From Desulfofarcimen acetoxidans DSM 771 (GTDB taxonomy: Bacteria; Bacillota; Desulfotomaculia; Desulfotomaculales; Desulfofarciminaceae): DNA of 64,000 bases. The position numbers and the translations under genes were made by a program. The stretch lies in the NCBI RefSeq assembly GCF_000024205.1, contig NC_013216.1:3906001-3970000 (forward strand), in the 5' to 3' direction. Of this stretch, positions 16,621 to 27,238 are shown piece by piece. The notes beneath the pieces were generated by a model. That model was not told where the DNA came from and searched no databases. It worked only from the letters and a program-made list of their open reading frames with translations. How positions within the stretch are numbered: position 1 is the stretch's first letter; each line of letters starts with the position of its first letter.

Positions 16621-19600
16621 TTAGCTTTTAAACCTCTCTTCGAACGCGACCATTAAAGCTTCCTCACCGCTAAAGCCCGCCTTGTATGCTTTATCAATGT
16701 TTTCCAGCATAAGTTTGTAATCCTTAGGTATTACCTTGGTGAATCTCTGTAAATGGCCTGCCCAATCATTGAGAACCTTCTTACCCAAAGGACTGCCGGT
16801 ATGCTCAACATGCTTTTCAATCATGGATTTGATCTCATTTAACTCTTCTTCTGATTCGATCTTTTCCAGCAACACCATAGACTTGTTACAATATATATCG
16901 TCAAAGTCCAATAGATACGCTACACCACCGGACATTCCCGCAGCAAAGTTTCTTCCTGTTTTACCCAGAACAACAACTTTACCGCCTGTCATATATTCAC
17001 AACCATGGTCACCAACACCCTCGATGACCGCTTTAACCCCGCTGTTTCTTACACAGAACCTTTCACCTGCAACCCCATTAATATAGGCCTCTCCTGAAGT
17101 TGCACCGTAGAAGGCAACATTTCCGATCAGGATATTTTTATCAGGCTCAAAATCAGAGTTTTTAGGAGGATAAACTATAATTTTACCGCCGGATAAGCCT
17201 TTTCCCAAATAATCGTTGGCATCACCTTCCAGTTCTAGAGACATCCCTTTGGGAATAAATGCTCCAAAGCTCTGTCCGGCAGAACCCACAAAGGTGAGCT
17301 TGATAGTATCCTCAGGAAGCCCGTTTTCACCGTATCTCTTAGAGATTTCGCTTCCGATAATCGTTCCGACTACCCGGTCAGTATTATTAATCTTTATTTT
17401 AGCCCTAATGGATTTACCATTCTCCAGCGCCGGCTTACACATCCTGAGCAGCCTCTTCATATCCAGTGATTTATCCAGCCCATGATTCTGTGCCTGGCTA
17501 TGGAACCGACCGACATCAGCACCGGCATAAGGTTGATAGAGCACCCGAGACAGATCTACCGTAGCTGCCTTCCAATGCTTGGTATTCTCCTTATGTTTCA
17601 ATTTGTCTGTCCGTCCAACCATTTCATCGATTGTTCTAAAGCCTAGTTTAGCCATGATTTCACGCATTTCCTGAGCGACAAAACGCATGTAGTTTTCAAC
17701 ATGCTCGGGTTTGCCCGTGAAATTCTTTCTTAATTTTTCATTCTGAGTGGCTATGCCCACCGGACATGTGTTGAGGTTGCAAACTCTCATCATTACACAT
17801 CCCAAGGCAATAAGAGGTGTTGTGGCAAAACCGTATTCTTCCGCCCCAAGCATTGCTGCAATAATAACATCTCTTCCCGAGAGCATCTTTCCGTCTGTTT
17901 CCAAAACAACCCTGTCCCTTAGCTTGTTGAGAACTAAAGTCTGGTGAGTCTCGGCAAGTCCCAATTCCCACGGAAGTCCCGCATTCCTGATACTAGTCCG
18001 TGGAGAGGCTCCGGTTCCGCCATCATAACCGCTAATCAGGATTACATCAGCTTTTCCTTTCGCTACCCCGGCAGCGATTGTGCCAACCCCAACCTCAGAA
18101 ACAAGTTTAACGTTAATCAGGGCATCCTTGTTGGCATTCTTCAAATCGTGGATAAGCTCAGCCAAATCTTCAATGGAATAGATATCATGATGCGGCGGCG
18201 GCGAAATAAGATCCACACCCGGAGTTGAGTGCCTAACCCTGGCAATTGCCGGGTAAACCTTGCGTCCCGGAAGTTGGCCGCCTTCACCTGGTTTTGCCCC
18301 CTGAGCCATTTTTATTTGTATTTCTTGAGAATTCACTAAATAATTGCTGGTCACACCGAAACGCCCTGAGGCAACTTGTTTAATAGCACTTTTTTTAGAG
18401 TCCCCATTGTCCATAACCTTGAACCTTTCGATGTCCTCTCCACCTTCACCGGTGTTGCTCTTTCCGCCCAGCCTGTTCATAGCGATAGCCAGACATTCGT
18501 GAGCCTCCTTGCTGATAGAGCCGTAGGACATAGCTCCGGTCTTAAACCTTCTGACAATTGCCTCAACCGGTTCCACTTCCTCAATGGGAATAGTATCACC
18601 TGTATCATACTTGAAATCAAGAAGATTCCTTAAAGTGTATATCTCTTCATCGTTTATCTTCCTGGAGAAATCTTTATATAGAGAGTAATCTCCTTCCCGG
18701 CATGCCCTCTGAAGCTGGTAAATAGTTTCGGGATTGTACATATGGACTTCCCCATCATCCTTACACTGAAAATAACCTCCTACTTCAAGGGTACCCGCAT
18801 AAGGTGAATTTTCCAGATAGGCACTCTCATGCCGCAGCTGGTTTTCCGTGGCGATTTCTTCAAGCCCTATCCCCTCGACTCTCGAAGGTGTGAAAGTAAA
18901 ATACCTGTCAATCAGATCTTTTCTAAGACCCACTGCCTCAAAAATCTGAGCTCCGTGATAGCTTTTGATTGTTGAAATACCCATTTTGGTGAGCACTTTA
19001 AGCATACCTTTAACGGAAGCCTTAATAAAGTTCTTTATGCCATCTTCGTAAGTCTTACCTTCAAGTAACCCTTTTTCAGCAAGCTCCTTAATTGTTTCGT
19101 AGGCTAAATACGGATTGATTGCCGTGACCCCATAACCGATAAGCGTACAGAAATGGTGTACTTCCCTTGGCTCTCCGGATTCCAAAACTATGCCGACATT
19201 TGTTCTGATCTCTTTTCTAATCAGGTGCTGGTGCAATCCGGATGAGGCTAAAAGTGCCGGGATCGGTGCGAGACTCTCATTAACGCCTCTGTCCGAAAGA
19301 ATAATGATATTAGCCCCTTCCCTGATTGCCTTATCCGCCTCTTTAAAAATCCTGTCCAGGGCTCGTTCCATTGCTCTTGCCCCTTTTGACATATTATAAA
19401 GGATGGAAATCGTCGCTGCCTTAAACTTGTCATTGTTTAGCTGCTTAATCGTATTAAGCTGTTCATTAGTTAATATCGGATGCTCCAAGGCTATACTGGC
19501 CGTATTTTCCCGATCGGGATCGAGCAGGTTTCCACTGTTCCCAAGGAGGATACTGCTGGAAGTTATGATTTCCTCTCTTATTCCATCAATAGGAGGATTG

Positions 19601-21186
19601 GTAACCTGTGCAAAAAGCTGTTTAAAGTAAAGATACAGCATTTGAGGTTTCTCCGATAATACAGCCAAAGGAGAATCCATACCCATTGCTCCAACAGGAT
19701 CTACACCCGTGACGGCCATAGGCTGAATAATTGACTTAATATCTTCATACGTATAACCAAAAGCTTTTTGCCGCTTAACCAGCTCCCCCTTTACGCTCTC
19801 TTCCTTCACTTTTTCAACGGGAATATTGCATAAGGGAATGATATGACGACTATTCCATTCAACATAGGGCTGTGACATCGAAACACTTCTCTTGAGTTCT
19901 TCATCAGAGATGATTCTCTTCTGCTCTGTATCAATAAGCAGCATCCTGCCTGGTTCCAGCCGTCCTTTATACTTTACATTTTCAGGCTTGATATCCATGA
20001 CCCCGACTTCCGAAGCCATGACCACCCTGTCATCTTTGGTAACATAATACCGGGAAGGCCGGAGCCCGTTTCTGTCCAGTACTCCACCGATAACTACACC
20101 GTCAGTAAAAGCCATAGCCGCAGGGCCATCCCAGGGCTCCATAAGAAAATCATGGAATTTATAGAAATCCTTCTTCTCCTGGGACATGAGCTCATTTCTT
20201 TCCCAGGGTTCCGGGATCATCATCATCACAGCATGAGGAAGAGACCTTCCTGTGAGATGAAGGAATTCCAGGCTATTGTCGAACATTGCAGAATCACTGC
20301 CTGTCTCGTCGACAATGGGATAGACTTTCGAAATATCATCAAAAAGCGGTGAATCAATACATTTCTGTCTGGCTTTCATCCAGTTGACATTACCTCTGAT
20401 AGTATTAATTTCACCATTATGAACGAGGTATCGATTGGGATGTGCTCTCTCCCAACTGGGAAAGGTGTTGGTGCTAAACCTCGAATGGATCATAGCCAGA
20501 GCTGATACAAAATCAAGATCGGCAAGATCAAGATAAAAGTTCCGAAGTTGTTCTGCAGTCAGCATGCCTTTATAAACAATGGTTTTTGAGGAAAGGCTGG
20601 CTATATAGAAAGCCCCGCCCTTATCTTCACACATCGGTACTATAACTTTTTCTGCACGTTTTCTAATGGTATAAAGCTTTCTTTCAAAATCCATCTCGTC
20701 TTTGATACCGGCATCCTTGCTGATAAAAACCTGAACAAAACGGGGCATTACTGCTTTTGCGCTTTCCCCAATAATCGCTTTATCGACAGGAACTTCCCTC
20801 CAGCCCAGGATTTTTTGACCTTCCTCCCGGACAATTTTTTCAAAGGTTTCCATCTGAGTTTTCCGAAAATCATCATACTTATGGGCAAATATCATCCCTA
20901 CGCCGTAGCTTCCTTGTTCGGGTAAATCAAAACCGATAACTTCACTTTCCCGTTTAAAGAAATCGTGAGGGATCTGAATCAGTATTCCGGCACCATCTCC
21001 TGTATTTTCGTCAGCTCCACTTGCGCCTCTGTGGCTTAAGTTTTCCAGTACGGTTAAGGCTTGATCGATTATATCATGAGATCTTTCGCCATTGATATTC
21101 ACAACGAACCCCATACCGCAGGCATCATGTTCGAAGGCCGGATCATACAGACCTTGTCTTCTTGGCAGACCATAACTCTGTTGCAT
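16621..21186 (-). CDS. gltB: Glutamate synthase large subunit
   Basis: This 1,521-residue protein has a propeptide of 22 residues before the nucleophile C23 (HDACGMGFV), which is exposed after cleavage, then the class II amidotransferase domain, central domain, FMN-binding barrel with the 3Fe-4S cysteines ([15 protein letters not shown]) and the C-terminal GXGXG beta-helix. It releases ammonia from glutamine and adds it to 2-oxoglutarate. The length is normal. The upstream 5' leader carries a promoter and an ANTAR-type antitermination element, implying nitrogen-dependent control of gltBD. Confidence 0.97.
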   Translation of the reverse strand: MQQSYGLPRRQGLYDPAFEHDACGMGFVVNINGERSHDIIDQALTVLENLSHRGASGADENTGDGAGILIQIPHDFFKRESEVIGFDLPEQGSYGVGMIFAHKYDDFRKTQMETFEKIVREEGQKILGWREVPVDKAIIGESAKAVMPRFVQVFISKDAGIKDEMDFERKLYTIRKRAEKVIVPMCEDKGGAFYIASLSSKTIVYKGMLTAEQLRNFYLDLADLDFVSALAMIHSRFSTNTFPSWERAHPNRYLVHNGEINTIRGNVNWMKARQKCIDSPLFDDISKVYPIVDETGSDSAMFDNSLEFLHLTGRSLPHAVMMMIPEPWERNELMSQEKKDFYKFHDFLMEPWDGPAAMAFTDGVVIGGVLDRNGLRPSRYYVTKDDRVVMASEVGVMDIKPENVKYKGRLEPGRMLLIDTEQKRIISDEELKRSVSMSQPYVEWNSRHIIPLCNIPVEKVKEESVKGELVKRQKAFGYTYEDIKSIIQPMAVTGVDPVGAMGMDSPLAVLSEKPQMLYLYFKQLFAQVTNPPIDGIREEIITSSSILLGNSGNLLDPDRENTASIALEHPILTNEQLNTIKQLNNDKFKAATISILYNMSKGARAMERALDRIFKEADKAIREGANIIILSDRGVNESLAPIPALLASSGLHQHLIRKEIRTNVGIVLESGEPREVHHFCTLIGYGVTAINPYLAYETIKELAEKGLLEGKTYEDGIKNFIKASVKGMLKVLTKMGISTIKSYHGAQIFEAVGLRKDLIDRYFTFTPSRVEGIGLEEIATENQLRHESAYLENSPYAGTLEVGGYFQCKDDGEVHMYNPETIYQLQRACREGDYSLYKDFSRKINDEEIYTLRNLLDFKYDTGDTIPIEEVEPVEAIVRRFKTGAMSYGSISKEAHECLAIAMNRLGGKSNTGEGGEDIERFKVMDNGDSKKSAIKQVASGRFGVTSNYLVNSQEIQIKMAQGAKPGEGGQLPGRKVYPAIARVRHSTPGVDLISPPPHHDIYSIEDLAELIHDLKNANKDALINVKLVSEVGVGTIAAGVAKGKADVILISGYDGGTGASPRTSIRNAGLPWELGLAETHQTLVLNKLRDRVVLETDGKMLSGRDVIIAAMLGAEEYGFATTPLIALGCVMMRVCNLNTCPVGIATQNEKLRKNFTGKPEHVENYMRFVAQEMREIMAKLGFRTIDEMVGRTDKLKHKENTKHWKAATVDLSRVLYQPYAGADVGRFHSQAQNHGLDKSLDMKRLLRMCKPALENGKSIRAKIKINNTDRVVGTIIGSEISKRYGENGLPEDTIKLTFVGSAGQSFGAFIPKGMSLELEGDANDYLGKGLSGGKIIVYPPKNSDFEPDKNILIGNVAFYGATSGEAYINGVAGERFCVRNSGVKAVIEGVGDHGCEYMTGGKVVVLGKTGRNFAAGMSGGVAYLLDFDDIYCNKSMVLLEKIESEEELNEIKSMIEKHVEHTGSPLGKKVLNDWAGHLQRFTKVIPKDYKLMLENIDKAYKAGFSGEEALMVAFEERFKS

Positions 21187-21284
21187 AATAGCACACCCTT
21201 GTACAGATTTCTAAGTAACTAATTGCGAAATAAATCTACAAAATGAATAACCAACAGGTATTACTAAATACACCCCTAACAAAA

Positions 21285-21374
21285 CAAAAAAACCCGGACA
21301 CAGCAAATCCAAACAAGATTTAACTGCATTCCAAGGCTCCTTTGCCTTCCAGATAACCAGTACCACACTGTACT
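21285..21374 (-). promoter_or_regulatory. ANTAR-type antiterminator/terminator leader of gltB
   Basis: On the minus strand, hairpin P1 (21374-21359) is AGTAC-AGTGTG-GTACT. After a 10-nt linker, P2 (21348-21333) is AAGGC-AAAGGA-GCCTT. Both loops are six bases with A at position 1 and G at position 4, the published ANTAR recognition rule. The 3' arm of P2 overlaps a terminator that ends in GGGTTTTTTT near 21290. ANTAR protein binding would stabilise P2 and let transcription reach gltB. Confidence 0.8.
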
Positions 21375-21510
21375 AAATATCAGGTTTACATATATTTGTT
21401 ATTTTTCTATTACAATACTAATCAAAAACCCAAGAAAAAAAAACGCCCCAAAATAGACCAATATAAGATCTAATTGCGGACACCCTCGCCCTTAATATTA
21501 ACTTTGCCTA

Positions 21511-21538
21511 AGTATATCATTATTAGATAAAAAGTCAA
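21511..21538 (-). promoter_or_regulatory. Sigma-A-type promoter for gltBD
   Basis: The minus strand reads TTGACT, a 16-nt spacer, then TATACT. It lies about 135 nt upstream of the P1 hairpin of the gltB leader and is the only good -35/-10 pair I see in this intergenic region. Confidence 0.6.
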
Positions 21539-21614
21539 CTCCGGCAAAAGAAGAATATTGTATACTAAAGGCCAGGTATTATAAGGCATCCCTTTGTATG
21601 TTTACAGAACTTTC

Positions 21615-21656
21615 GACAAAACAATTATTGCACTGACGTATAATAATTGTTTTGTC
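21615..21656. terminator. Long AT-rich hairpin after the first glnA
   Basis: A 15-bp perfect stem GACAAAACAATTATT with its complement and a 12-nt loop lies about 17 nt past the glnA stop. The 3' arm includes GTTTTGTC rather than a clean U-tract, so it may terminate weakly or protect the mRNA end. Confidence 0.6.
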
Positions 21657-21673
21657 TCAGGACTGCTTAAAAT

Positions 21674-23008
21674 CTAAAACTTTGTTAAATATTCTTCAAT
21701 TTCCCATGGGTGAACCTGTATCCTATAGCGATCCCACTCAATAAGCTTAGCATCTATAAATCGCTGGCAGACATGTTTGCCAAGTGCATCCTGCATCAAT
21801 TCACTTCTTTGAAGTTCCAACAAAGCGGCATAAAGATTCTCCGGCAAATTGCCAATGCCTAATTCACTGCGTTCAGCATCAGTCATATCATAAATATTGC
21901 GGTCACAGGCAGGTGGGGGCATTGTTTTATTCTTTATACCATCAAGACCGGCCCGCAGGCAAACTGCCAGTGCTAAATAAGGATTGCAGGACGGATCAGG
22001 ACTTCTTAATTCAATTCTGGTTGACAAACCCCGTTTAGCAGGAACACGAATCAGAGGACTTCTGTTACGGGAGGACCAGGCTATATATACAGGAGCTTCG
22101 TAACCTGATACAAGCCGTTTATAGGAATTTACATTGGGATTAGTGATCGCAGCAATAGCACGGGCATACTTAAGCAAGCCGCCAATATAATACATAGAGT
22201 CTTCACTCATCTGATTGGGCAAATTAGGATCAAAAAAGATATTCTTACCATCCTTCATTAAGGACTGATTTAAATGCATACCGGAACCGGCAATACCGAA
22301 AATCGGTTTGGGCATAAAAGTAGCGTGCAAGCCATGCCGCTGGGCAATAGTGCGAACAACAAATCTAAATGTAACTATCTTATCGGCTATATCCAGAGCA
22401 TCGGAATATTTAAAATCAATCTCATGCTGCCCCGGAGCCACCTCGTGGTGAGAAGCCTCGATTTCAAATCCCATACTTTCCAAAGCCAAAACCATATCAC
22501 GCCGGGCATTTTCCCCTAAGTCTACCGGAGTCAGATCAAAGTAGCCGGCCCGATCATGGGTAACAGTAGTCGGCCTGCCTTCAGTATCAACATGAAAAAG
22601 GAAAAATTCAGCCTCCGGCCCCACATTCATCGTGCTGTAACCCATAGATTCCGCTTCCTGCAAAGATCGACGCAAAACAAAGCGAGGATCACCTTCAAAA
22701 GGTGTACCGTCAGGATTATAGATATCGCAAATAAGTCTGGCAACCGCCCCATCCCTGGGTTTCCAAGGAAAAATAACAAAAGTGGAAGGATCAGGGCGTA
22801 AATACATGTCGGATTCTTCAATACGCACAAAACCATCAATAGATGATCCGTCAAACATTAACTCCCCTGCTAAAGCCTTCTCCAACTGTTCAACGGTAAT
22901 CGAAACATTTTTTAAGACGCCAAAAATATCTGTAAACTGTAGGCGGATAAATTTGACTCCCAAATCATTTGCTAAACTACGAACATCGTCGTTAGTAAGT
23001 TTAGACAT
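21674..23008 (-). CDS. glnA: Glutamine synthetase type I (copy 1)
   Basis: This 444-residue enzyme has the standard Firmicutes GS I-alpha motifs: [42 protein letters not shown], the flap [21 protein letters not shown] and the C-terminal [16 protein letters not shown]. There is no adenylylation-site signature of the I-beta class, so control is likely by feedback and transcription. It makes glutamine from glutamate, ATP and ammonia. The ATG has GGAAGGTGA 8 nt upstream. It is preceded by its own ANTAR-type leader. Confidence 0.96.
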   Translation of the reverse strand: MSKLTNDDVRSLANDLGVKFIRLQFTDIFGVLKNVSITVEQLEKALAGELMFDGSSIDGFVRIEESDMYLRPDPSTFVIFPWKPRDGAVARLICDIYNPDGTPFEGDPRFVLRRSLQEAESMGYSTMNVGPEAEFFLFHVDTEGRPTTVTHDRAGYFDLTPVDLGENARRDMVLALESMGFEIEASHHEVAPGQHEIDFKYSDALDIADKIVTFRFVVRTIAQRHGLHATFMPKPIFGIAGSGMHLNQSLMKDGKNIFFDPNLPNQMSEDSMYYIGGLLKYARAIAAITNPNVNSYKRLVSGYEAPVYIAWSSRNRSPLIRVPAKRGLSTRIELRSPDPSCNPYLALAVCLRAGLDGIKNKTMPPPACDRNIYDMTDAERSELGIGNLPENLYAALLELQRSELMQDALGKHVCQRFIDAKLIEWDRYRIQVHPWEIEEYLTKF

Positions 23009-23046
23009 TTGTTTAATTCACCTTCCCCCGGTTAATCAATGGAGTC

Positions 23047-23128
23047 CAAAAAACGCAAAAAGGCCACACCTACAGGTATTTCTCACCCCTGCATGCAGGC
23101 TCCGTTGCCTTAGGCACAACATTGTACC
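23047..23128 (-). promoter_or_regulatory. ANTAR-type antiterminator/terminator leader of glnA copy 1
   Basis: On the minus strand, P1 (23128-23113) is GGTAC-AATGTT-GTGCC (one G-U pair). P2 (23110-23097) is AGGC-AACGGA-GCCT, after a 2-nt linker. Both hexaloops have A1 and G4. The P2 3' arm merges into an imperfect terminator stem (CTGCATGCAGG against CCTGTAGGTG) followed by CTTTTTGCGTTTTTT. Confidence 0.78.
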
Positions 23129-23186
23129 CCATTTATATTTAAAATAAACTATAGCATATCTCCTTAAGAAAATCCACACATTTTGC

Positions 23187-23222
23187 AAGAAAAAATCCCT
23201 TACCTAATTAAGGTGAGGGATT
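23187..23222 (-). terminator. Terminator of glnA copy 2
   Basis: On the minus strand, AATCCCT-CA-CCTT pairs with AGG-TA-AGGGATT and is followed by TTTTTT. A second small hairpin CCCCT/AGGGG precedes it at about 23239-23253. Together they end the transcript before the next leader. Confidence 0.75.
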
Positions 23223-23290
23223 ATAGAAGGATGGTAGTCCCCTAATTAAGGGGAAAATATATGCCATAAATAAAAATTACACCAAACATA

Positions 23291-24622
23291 TTAGAACTTT
23301 GTCAAATACTCTTCAACTTCCCAATTATGCACTTGTACACGATAGTTATCCCATTCAACAAGTTTTGACTCCATGAAACGATCAAAGATATGATTTCCCA
23401 GAGCACTCTTAATTACCGGATCAGCGGCTAATTCATCCAAAGCCTCTCTCAGGCTGCCAGGCAAACTGGGAATATTGTTTTCCAAACGCTCAGCAGCATT
23501 CATATGATAAATATTGCGATCACACGCAGCCGGATGCTGAAGCTTGTTTTTAATGCCATCCAAACCTGCTTTTAAAGCCACAGAGATAGCTAAATACGGA
23601 TTGCAGGAGGGATCGGGATTTCTTAATTCTACTCTGGTTGACAGTCCACGCTTAGCAGGTACTCTTATAAGAGGGCTGCGATTGCGGCAAGACCAGGCTA
23701 TATATACAGGTGCTTCATAGCCGGGTACCAAACGTTTATATGAATTTACAGTAGGATTGGTAATAGCCGCCAATGCACGTGCATGCTTAACCAAACCGGC
23801 AATATAATAATAAGCTGTCTCACTTAATGCATTCGGCCCACTCGGATCATAAAAAGCATTCTGGTCATCCTTAAATAAAGACTGGTTCATATGCATACCG
23901 GAACCATTAATACCGAAAATCGGTTTAGGCATAAATGTCGCATGCAAACCGTGACGTTGTGCAACAGTACGCACAACAAATTTAAATGTCATAATCTTAT
24001 CGGCAATATCCAAAGCATCCGAATATTTAAAATCAATCTCATGCTGACCGGGAGCTACCTCATGGTGAGAGGCCTCTACCTCAAAACCCATATCTTCCAG
24101 TGTTAGTACCATATCACGGCGGGCATTTTCGCCTAAATCTACCGGAGCCATATCAAAATAACCGGCGCGATCATGTGTTTCCAGTGTAGGACGACCCTCT
24201 TCGTCCACATGGAACATAAAAAATTCTAATTCGGGCCCTACATTCATGGTATAACCCAACTCTTTAGCCTCTGCCAGAGTTTTTTTCATAATATGCCTGG
24301 AACAACCTTCAAAAGGAGTGCCATCGGGATTATAAATATCACAGATTAAACGAGCAACAGCCCCTTCACGTGGACGCCAGGGAAAAATTACAAAGGTTTT
24401 CGGATCCGGACGTAAATACATGTCTGACTCTTCAATACGTGTAAAACCATGAATTGAGGAACCATCAAACATTAACTCACCGTCTAATGCTTTGTCTAAT
24501 TGTTCCACCGGAATAGCAACATTCTTCAAAAGCCCAAAAATATCGCTAAACTGTAATCTAATAAACTTAACTCCCGCCTCCCGAACTTTTTCAAAAACCT
24601 CCATTTTTATTGCAGCATCCAT
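23291..24622 (-). CDS. glnA: Glutamine synthetase type I (copy 2)
   Basis: This 443-residue enzyme is closely similar to copy 1 and retains [35 protein letters not shown], the flap [22 protein letters not shown] and the [11 protein letters not shown] segment. The frame is open 24 codons further up, but those codons are leader sequence; AAAGGTGG precedes the ATG at 24622, which is the real start. Tandem GS copies may be expressed under different nitrogen conditions. It follows the first ANTAR gene and has its own ANTAR-type leader between them. Confidence 0.95.
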   Translation of the reverse strand: MDAAIKMEVFEKVREAGVKFIRLQFSDIFGLLKNVAIPVEQLDKALDGELMFDGSSIHGFTRIEESDMYLRPDPKTFVIFPWRPREGAVARLICDIYNPDGTPFEGCSRHIMKKTLAEAKELGYTMNVGPELEFFMFHVDEEGRPTLETHDRAGYFDMAPVDLGENARRDMVLTLEDMGFEVEASHHEVAPGQHEIDFKYSDALDIADKIMTFKFVVRTVAQRHGLHATFMPKPIFGINGSGMHMNQSLFKDDQNAFYDPSGPNALSETAYYYIAGLVKHARALAAITNPTVNSYKRLVPGYEAPVYIAWSCRNRSPLIRVPAKRGLSTRVELRNPDPSCNPYLAISVALKAGLDGIKNKLQHPAACDRNIYHMNAAERLENNIPSLPGSLREALDELAADPVIKSALGNHIFDRFMESKLVEWDNYRVQVHNWEVEEYLTKF

Positions 24623-24700
24623 GTTTTTATGCCACCTTTCATATCTTGTATAAAAAATATTTAATAAAATAGATAATAATACATAATTTACCATATAACA

Positions 24701-24775
24701 TAAAGAAACCTTTAAAGTAATTTTATTATCACTTTAAAGGCCTCGTTGCCTTATAAAATATAGACAGCATTGTCT
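24701..24775 (-). promoter_or_regulatory. ANTAR-type antiterminator/terminator leader of glnA copy 2
   Basis: This is the clearest example in the window. On the minus strand, P1 (24775-24762) is AGAC-AATGCT-GTCT and P2 (24752-24737) is AAGGC-AACGAG-GCCTT, with a 9-nt linker. Both loops have A1 and G4. The P2 3' arm is the start of a terminator with a perfect 10-bp stem CCTTTAAAGT/ACTTTAAAGG (24740-24709) followed by TTTCTTTA. P2 and the terminator are mutually exclusive. It begins immediately after the ANTAR gene stop. Confidence 0.88.
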
Positions 24776-24792
24776 GTAATATAGTAAACCAG

Positions 24793-25368
24793 CTACAAGT
24801 TATTTGCTAAAATTATTGCATCTGCAATAACCCGCATGGAAACCCTTTTGTTCATACTTTGTTTGCGCATCCGGTTAAAGGCCTCAGATTCGTTCAAGCC
24901 ATGCTTCTCCATTAAGATACCCTTAGCCCGCTCCACAACTTTTCTTGTTTCCAATGTTTCCTTAAGTTCAGCCACCTGCGATTCCAATTTGACTAACTCT
25001 TTATACTTTGTAATAGTTAATTCTATGGTCGGCACCAAGGTGGTTTCCTCTATCGGACTTACCAAAAAAGCAAAAACATTTGCCCTTTTAGCTTTCTCCA
25101 CTAAATCAGCCTGTGAAGTGGAAGCAATCAAAACAACAGGAGCCAATTTATCCTCATGAACAATTCGGGCTACTTCCAACCCATCCATTCCCGGCAGCAG
25201 GGGTTCCATTATCACCAATTCCGGCTGCCTGCTCCTAATCATTTTTAAAGCAGTCAAACCGTCGCCGGCTTCACCCACAACATAGTAACCCGACCGGTTC
25301 AGTATAGATTTAATATTGTTCCTCCACGCGGTATCTTTGGCAACCAAAACTATTCTTTGTTCACCCAT
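24793..25368 (-). CDS. ANTAR-domain antitermination regulator with degenerate receiver
   Basis: This protein of about 191 residues has a receiver-like domain, a coiled-coil linker (VKLESQVAELKETLETRK) and a C-terminal ANTAR RNA-binding domain (ERAKGILMEKHGLNESEAFNRMRKQSM). In the receiver the phosphoacceptor Asp is replaced by Glu (IMEPLLPGMDG), the paired N-terminal acidic residues are reduced to one (VAKD), and the switch Lys is Ser (LVSPI). It is therefore unlikely to be phosphorylated normally and may be always on, or controlled by protein binding. It sits between the glutamate synthase and glnA genes. The ATG at 25368 fits the upstream GGGG better than the GTG at 25377. Its own leader carries the ANTAR motif. 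Confidence 0.9.
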   Translation of the reverse strand: MGEQRIVLVAKDTAWRNNIKSILNRSGYYVVGEAGDGLTALKMIRSRQPELVIMEPLLPGMDGLEVARIVHEDKLAPVVLIASTSQADLVEKAKRANVFAFLVSPIEETTLVPTIELTITKYKELVKLESQVAELKETLETRKVVERAKGILMEKHGLNESEAFNRMRKQSMNKRVSMRVIADAIILANNL

Positions 25369-25394
25369 GGAGTACACACCCCGTTACTCAAGAT

Positions 25395-25467
25395 AAAAAT
25401 GCCCTCAACAGAAAATATACTGTCGGGGCACCATTGCCGAGTTTAAGATACGTCATTGTATCTTAAA
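25395..25467 (-). promoter_or_regulatory. ANTAR-type leader of the ANTAR gene itself
   Basis: On the minus strand, P1 (25467-25442) has a 10-bp stem TTTAAGATAC/GTATCTTAAA around the loop AATGAC. P2 (25438-25427) is GGC-AATGGT-GCC, a short stem. Both loops have A1 and G4. P2 overlaps a terminator, GCCCCGACAG against CTGTTGAGGGC with one bulge, followed by ATTTTTA. The placement implies autoregulation of the regulator. Confidence 0.72.
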
Positions 25468-25515
25468 CAATTATATATTAACCTAATCCGCAATGCAATA
25501 GTTTTTTTAGCAACC

Positions 25516-27093
25516 TTAGCCGAGAATTTGTTCCACCTCTTCAGCATCAGCGTCCATGATATAGCTTATACCTGTGATTTCAGCAGCTTCCTTAGTAAGC
25601 GATACAATATCGTCGCGGCCAATCAGACCCAAGTTAAATTTACGCGCTCCACACATGAACTGACGTAAGCCTTGAGACAAACGCTCGTAGTAACTGTATA
25701 CACCGATAGCACCGACCGGCAGGTCATCAAAATCAGAACCCAACTTATCCTTTAGCTCACTTGCAGCAACAAAAATCTGTTCCATACTTTCACCATACTT
25801 CTTATACTCGGCTATAGTCAAACCTTTCTTTATAGCCTGCCCCACAGTCTTGCCTACCATAGCGGCAGTTAACGCCGAACGTGCCATTCCGATAGCCTTC
25901 ACATAAGGTGCGCTTATAGCAAAACCCTTAAACATATGATCTTCCAAAGCTAAACCACCGGCAATAGCTACATCAGGCACATAGGCACCTTTAGCAGCCA
26001 AACGGTCCAAATACTGGGTCATTAAAGCCTGTATATATACGGTCGGCAAACCCCACTCATTCATCATTCTCCAAGGACTCATACCTGTTCCGCCACCTGC
26101 GCCGTCAACAGTCAAAAGATCCAGTTTAGCATCAGAAGCATATTTAACTGCACGGGCTAAGTCGGCCGGACGATATGCACCGGTTTTCAGGAAAACATAT
26201 TTAGCACCGGCATTACGCAGTACTTCCACGCGCTGCATAAAGGACTCGTATTCGACCATACCAACACGGGAATGACGCTCAAACTCACTGAAAGCACCGG
26301 CTTTATAAGCTTCCTGAACCTTCGGGTCTTCCGGGTTTGGCAGCACGATGTAACCGCGACTCTTTAACTGAAGTGCACGTTCCAAGGTATTCAGCTTTAC
26401 TTCGCCGCCAATATCCTTAGCACCCTGACCCCACTTAAGTTCAACCGCATCAACACCCAACTTTTCCAAAGCATATTCCTGAACACCCAAAGTGGTATCT
26501 TCCACATTAGCCTGAACGGCAATAAAACCTTTACCGTTATACCACTTCTGAAAATCTTTAACCCGGCGAGCCAGGTTCGGAGAATTAACTACACGGCCAT
26601 TTTTGATTTCCACATTCGGATCCATGCCACAAACGTTCTCACCAATAGCAATACCGCCACCACAAATAGCCACACCGGCTGCCAGGTGATCCCAGTTATC
26701 GGCGGCTACATTAGTGGAACCCATAGCTGCCACAACAATGGGAACATCCATCTTAATCTTGTTTGTGCTGCCAAATTCCGTAGAAATATCGACGGCCGGG
26801 AAAATCGCCTTTTCGGAATCGGCTTCGATGCCATGAGCACCAACAGCTGTACCCATAATATTAAAGTGAGAATAATCTACAGGATATTCTTTTTGTGAGG
26901 CAGACGTAGTTTTGCCAAACGGGGCAGGATAGAGAACCTCTTTCCCCCTTACTGCCGATTTACCGATTTCACAAAGGCCCGGACACCCATCCAAACAAGT
27001 TACACACATCCCGCTAGGACTAAAATCCTTACCTGTCCGCAGTTTGGTTAATGTTGCGGTACTCGCGTTAACACCTTTACTAAATCCACTCAT
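25516..27093 (-). CDS. FMN-binding glutamate synthase-family protein (stand-alone synthase domain)
   Basis: This 525-residue protein has an N-terminal cysteine cluster CVTCLDGCPGLC, a ferredoxin-like or 4Fe-4S motif, followed by the glutamate synthase FMN barrel (ELKWGQGAKDIGGEV, TVDGAGGGTGMSPWRMM, AGGLALEDH). It lacks the amidotransferase and GXGXG domains, so ammonia must come from free ammonium or another subunit. Related single-domain proteins occur in archaea and clostridia as ferredoxin-linked glutamate synthases, but activity here is inferred. It lies between the divergent glnA and the ANTAR gene in the nitrogen block. No ANTAR hairpins were seen in the 145-nt upstream spacer. Confidence 0.85.
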   Translation of the reverse strand: MSGFSKGVNASTATLTKLRTGKDFSPSGMCVTCLDGCPGLCEIGKSAVRGKEVLYPAPFGKTTSASQKEYPVDYSHFNIMGTAVGAHGIEADSEKAIFPAVDISTEFGSTNKIKMDVPIVVAAMGSTNVAADNWDHLAAGVAICGGGIAIGENVCGMDPNVEIKNGRVVNSPNLARRVKDFQKWYNGKGFIAVQANVEDTTLGVQEYALEKLGVDAVELKWGQGAKDIGGEVKLNTLERALQLKSRGYIVLPNPEDPKVQEAYKAGAFSEFERHSRVGMVEYESFMQRVEVLRNAGAKYVFLKTGAYRPADLARAVKYASDAKLDLLTVDGAGGGTGMSPWRMMNEWGLPTVYIQALMTQYLDRLAAKGAYVPDVAIAGGLALEDHMFKGFAISAPYVKAIGMARSALTAAMVGKTVGQAIKKGLTIAEYKKYGESMEQIFVAASELKDKLGSDFDDLPVGAIGVYSYYERLSQGLRQFMCGARKFNLGLIGRDDIVSLTKEAAEITGISYIMDADAEEVEQILG

Positions 27094-27238
27094 TGACTAC
27101 CATCCCCCTGTTTTTATCTATATTTTTATCTAAACACTTATTCAAAAGTCGGCCAGAGCTATTATGCTATATGATTAACATATAAGCTCGCATTAAAATC
27201 ACCGGCTTTTAAATAAAGAAATTTTCAGTTCACTTTCT

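Noticed and set aside
21285-21374. Glutamine riboswitch in the gltB leader
   Set aside because: The glnA/DP motif core sequence is missing, whereas the paired hexaloop ANTAR pattern fits well.
27094-27238. An ANTAR leader before the stand-alone glutamate synthase
   Set aside because: No pair of hexaloops with A1/G4 and no terminator with a T-run could be drawn in this spacer.
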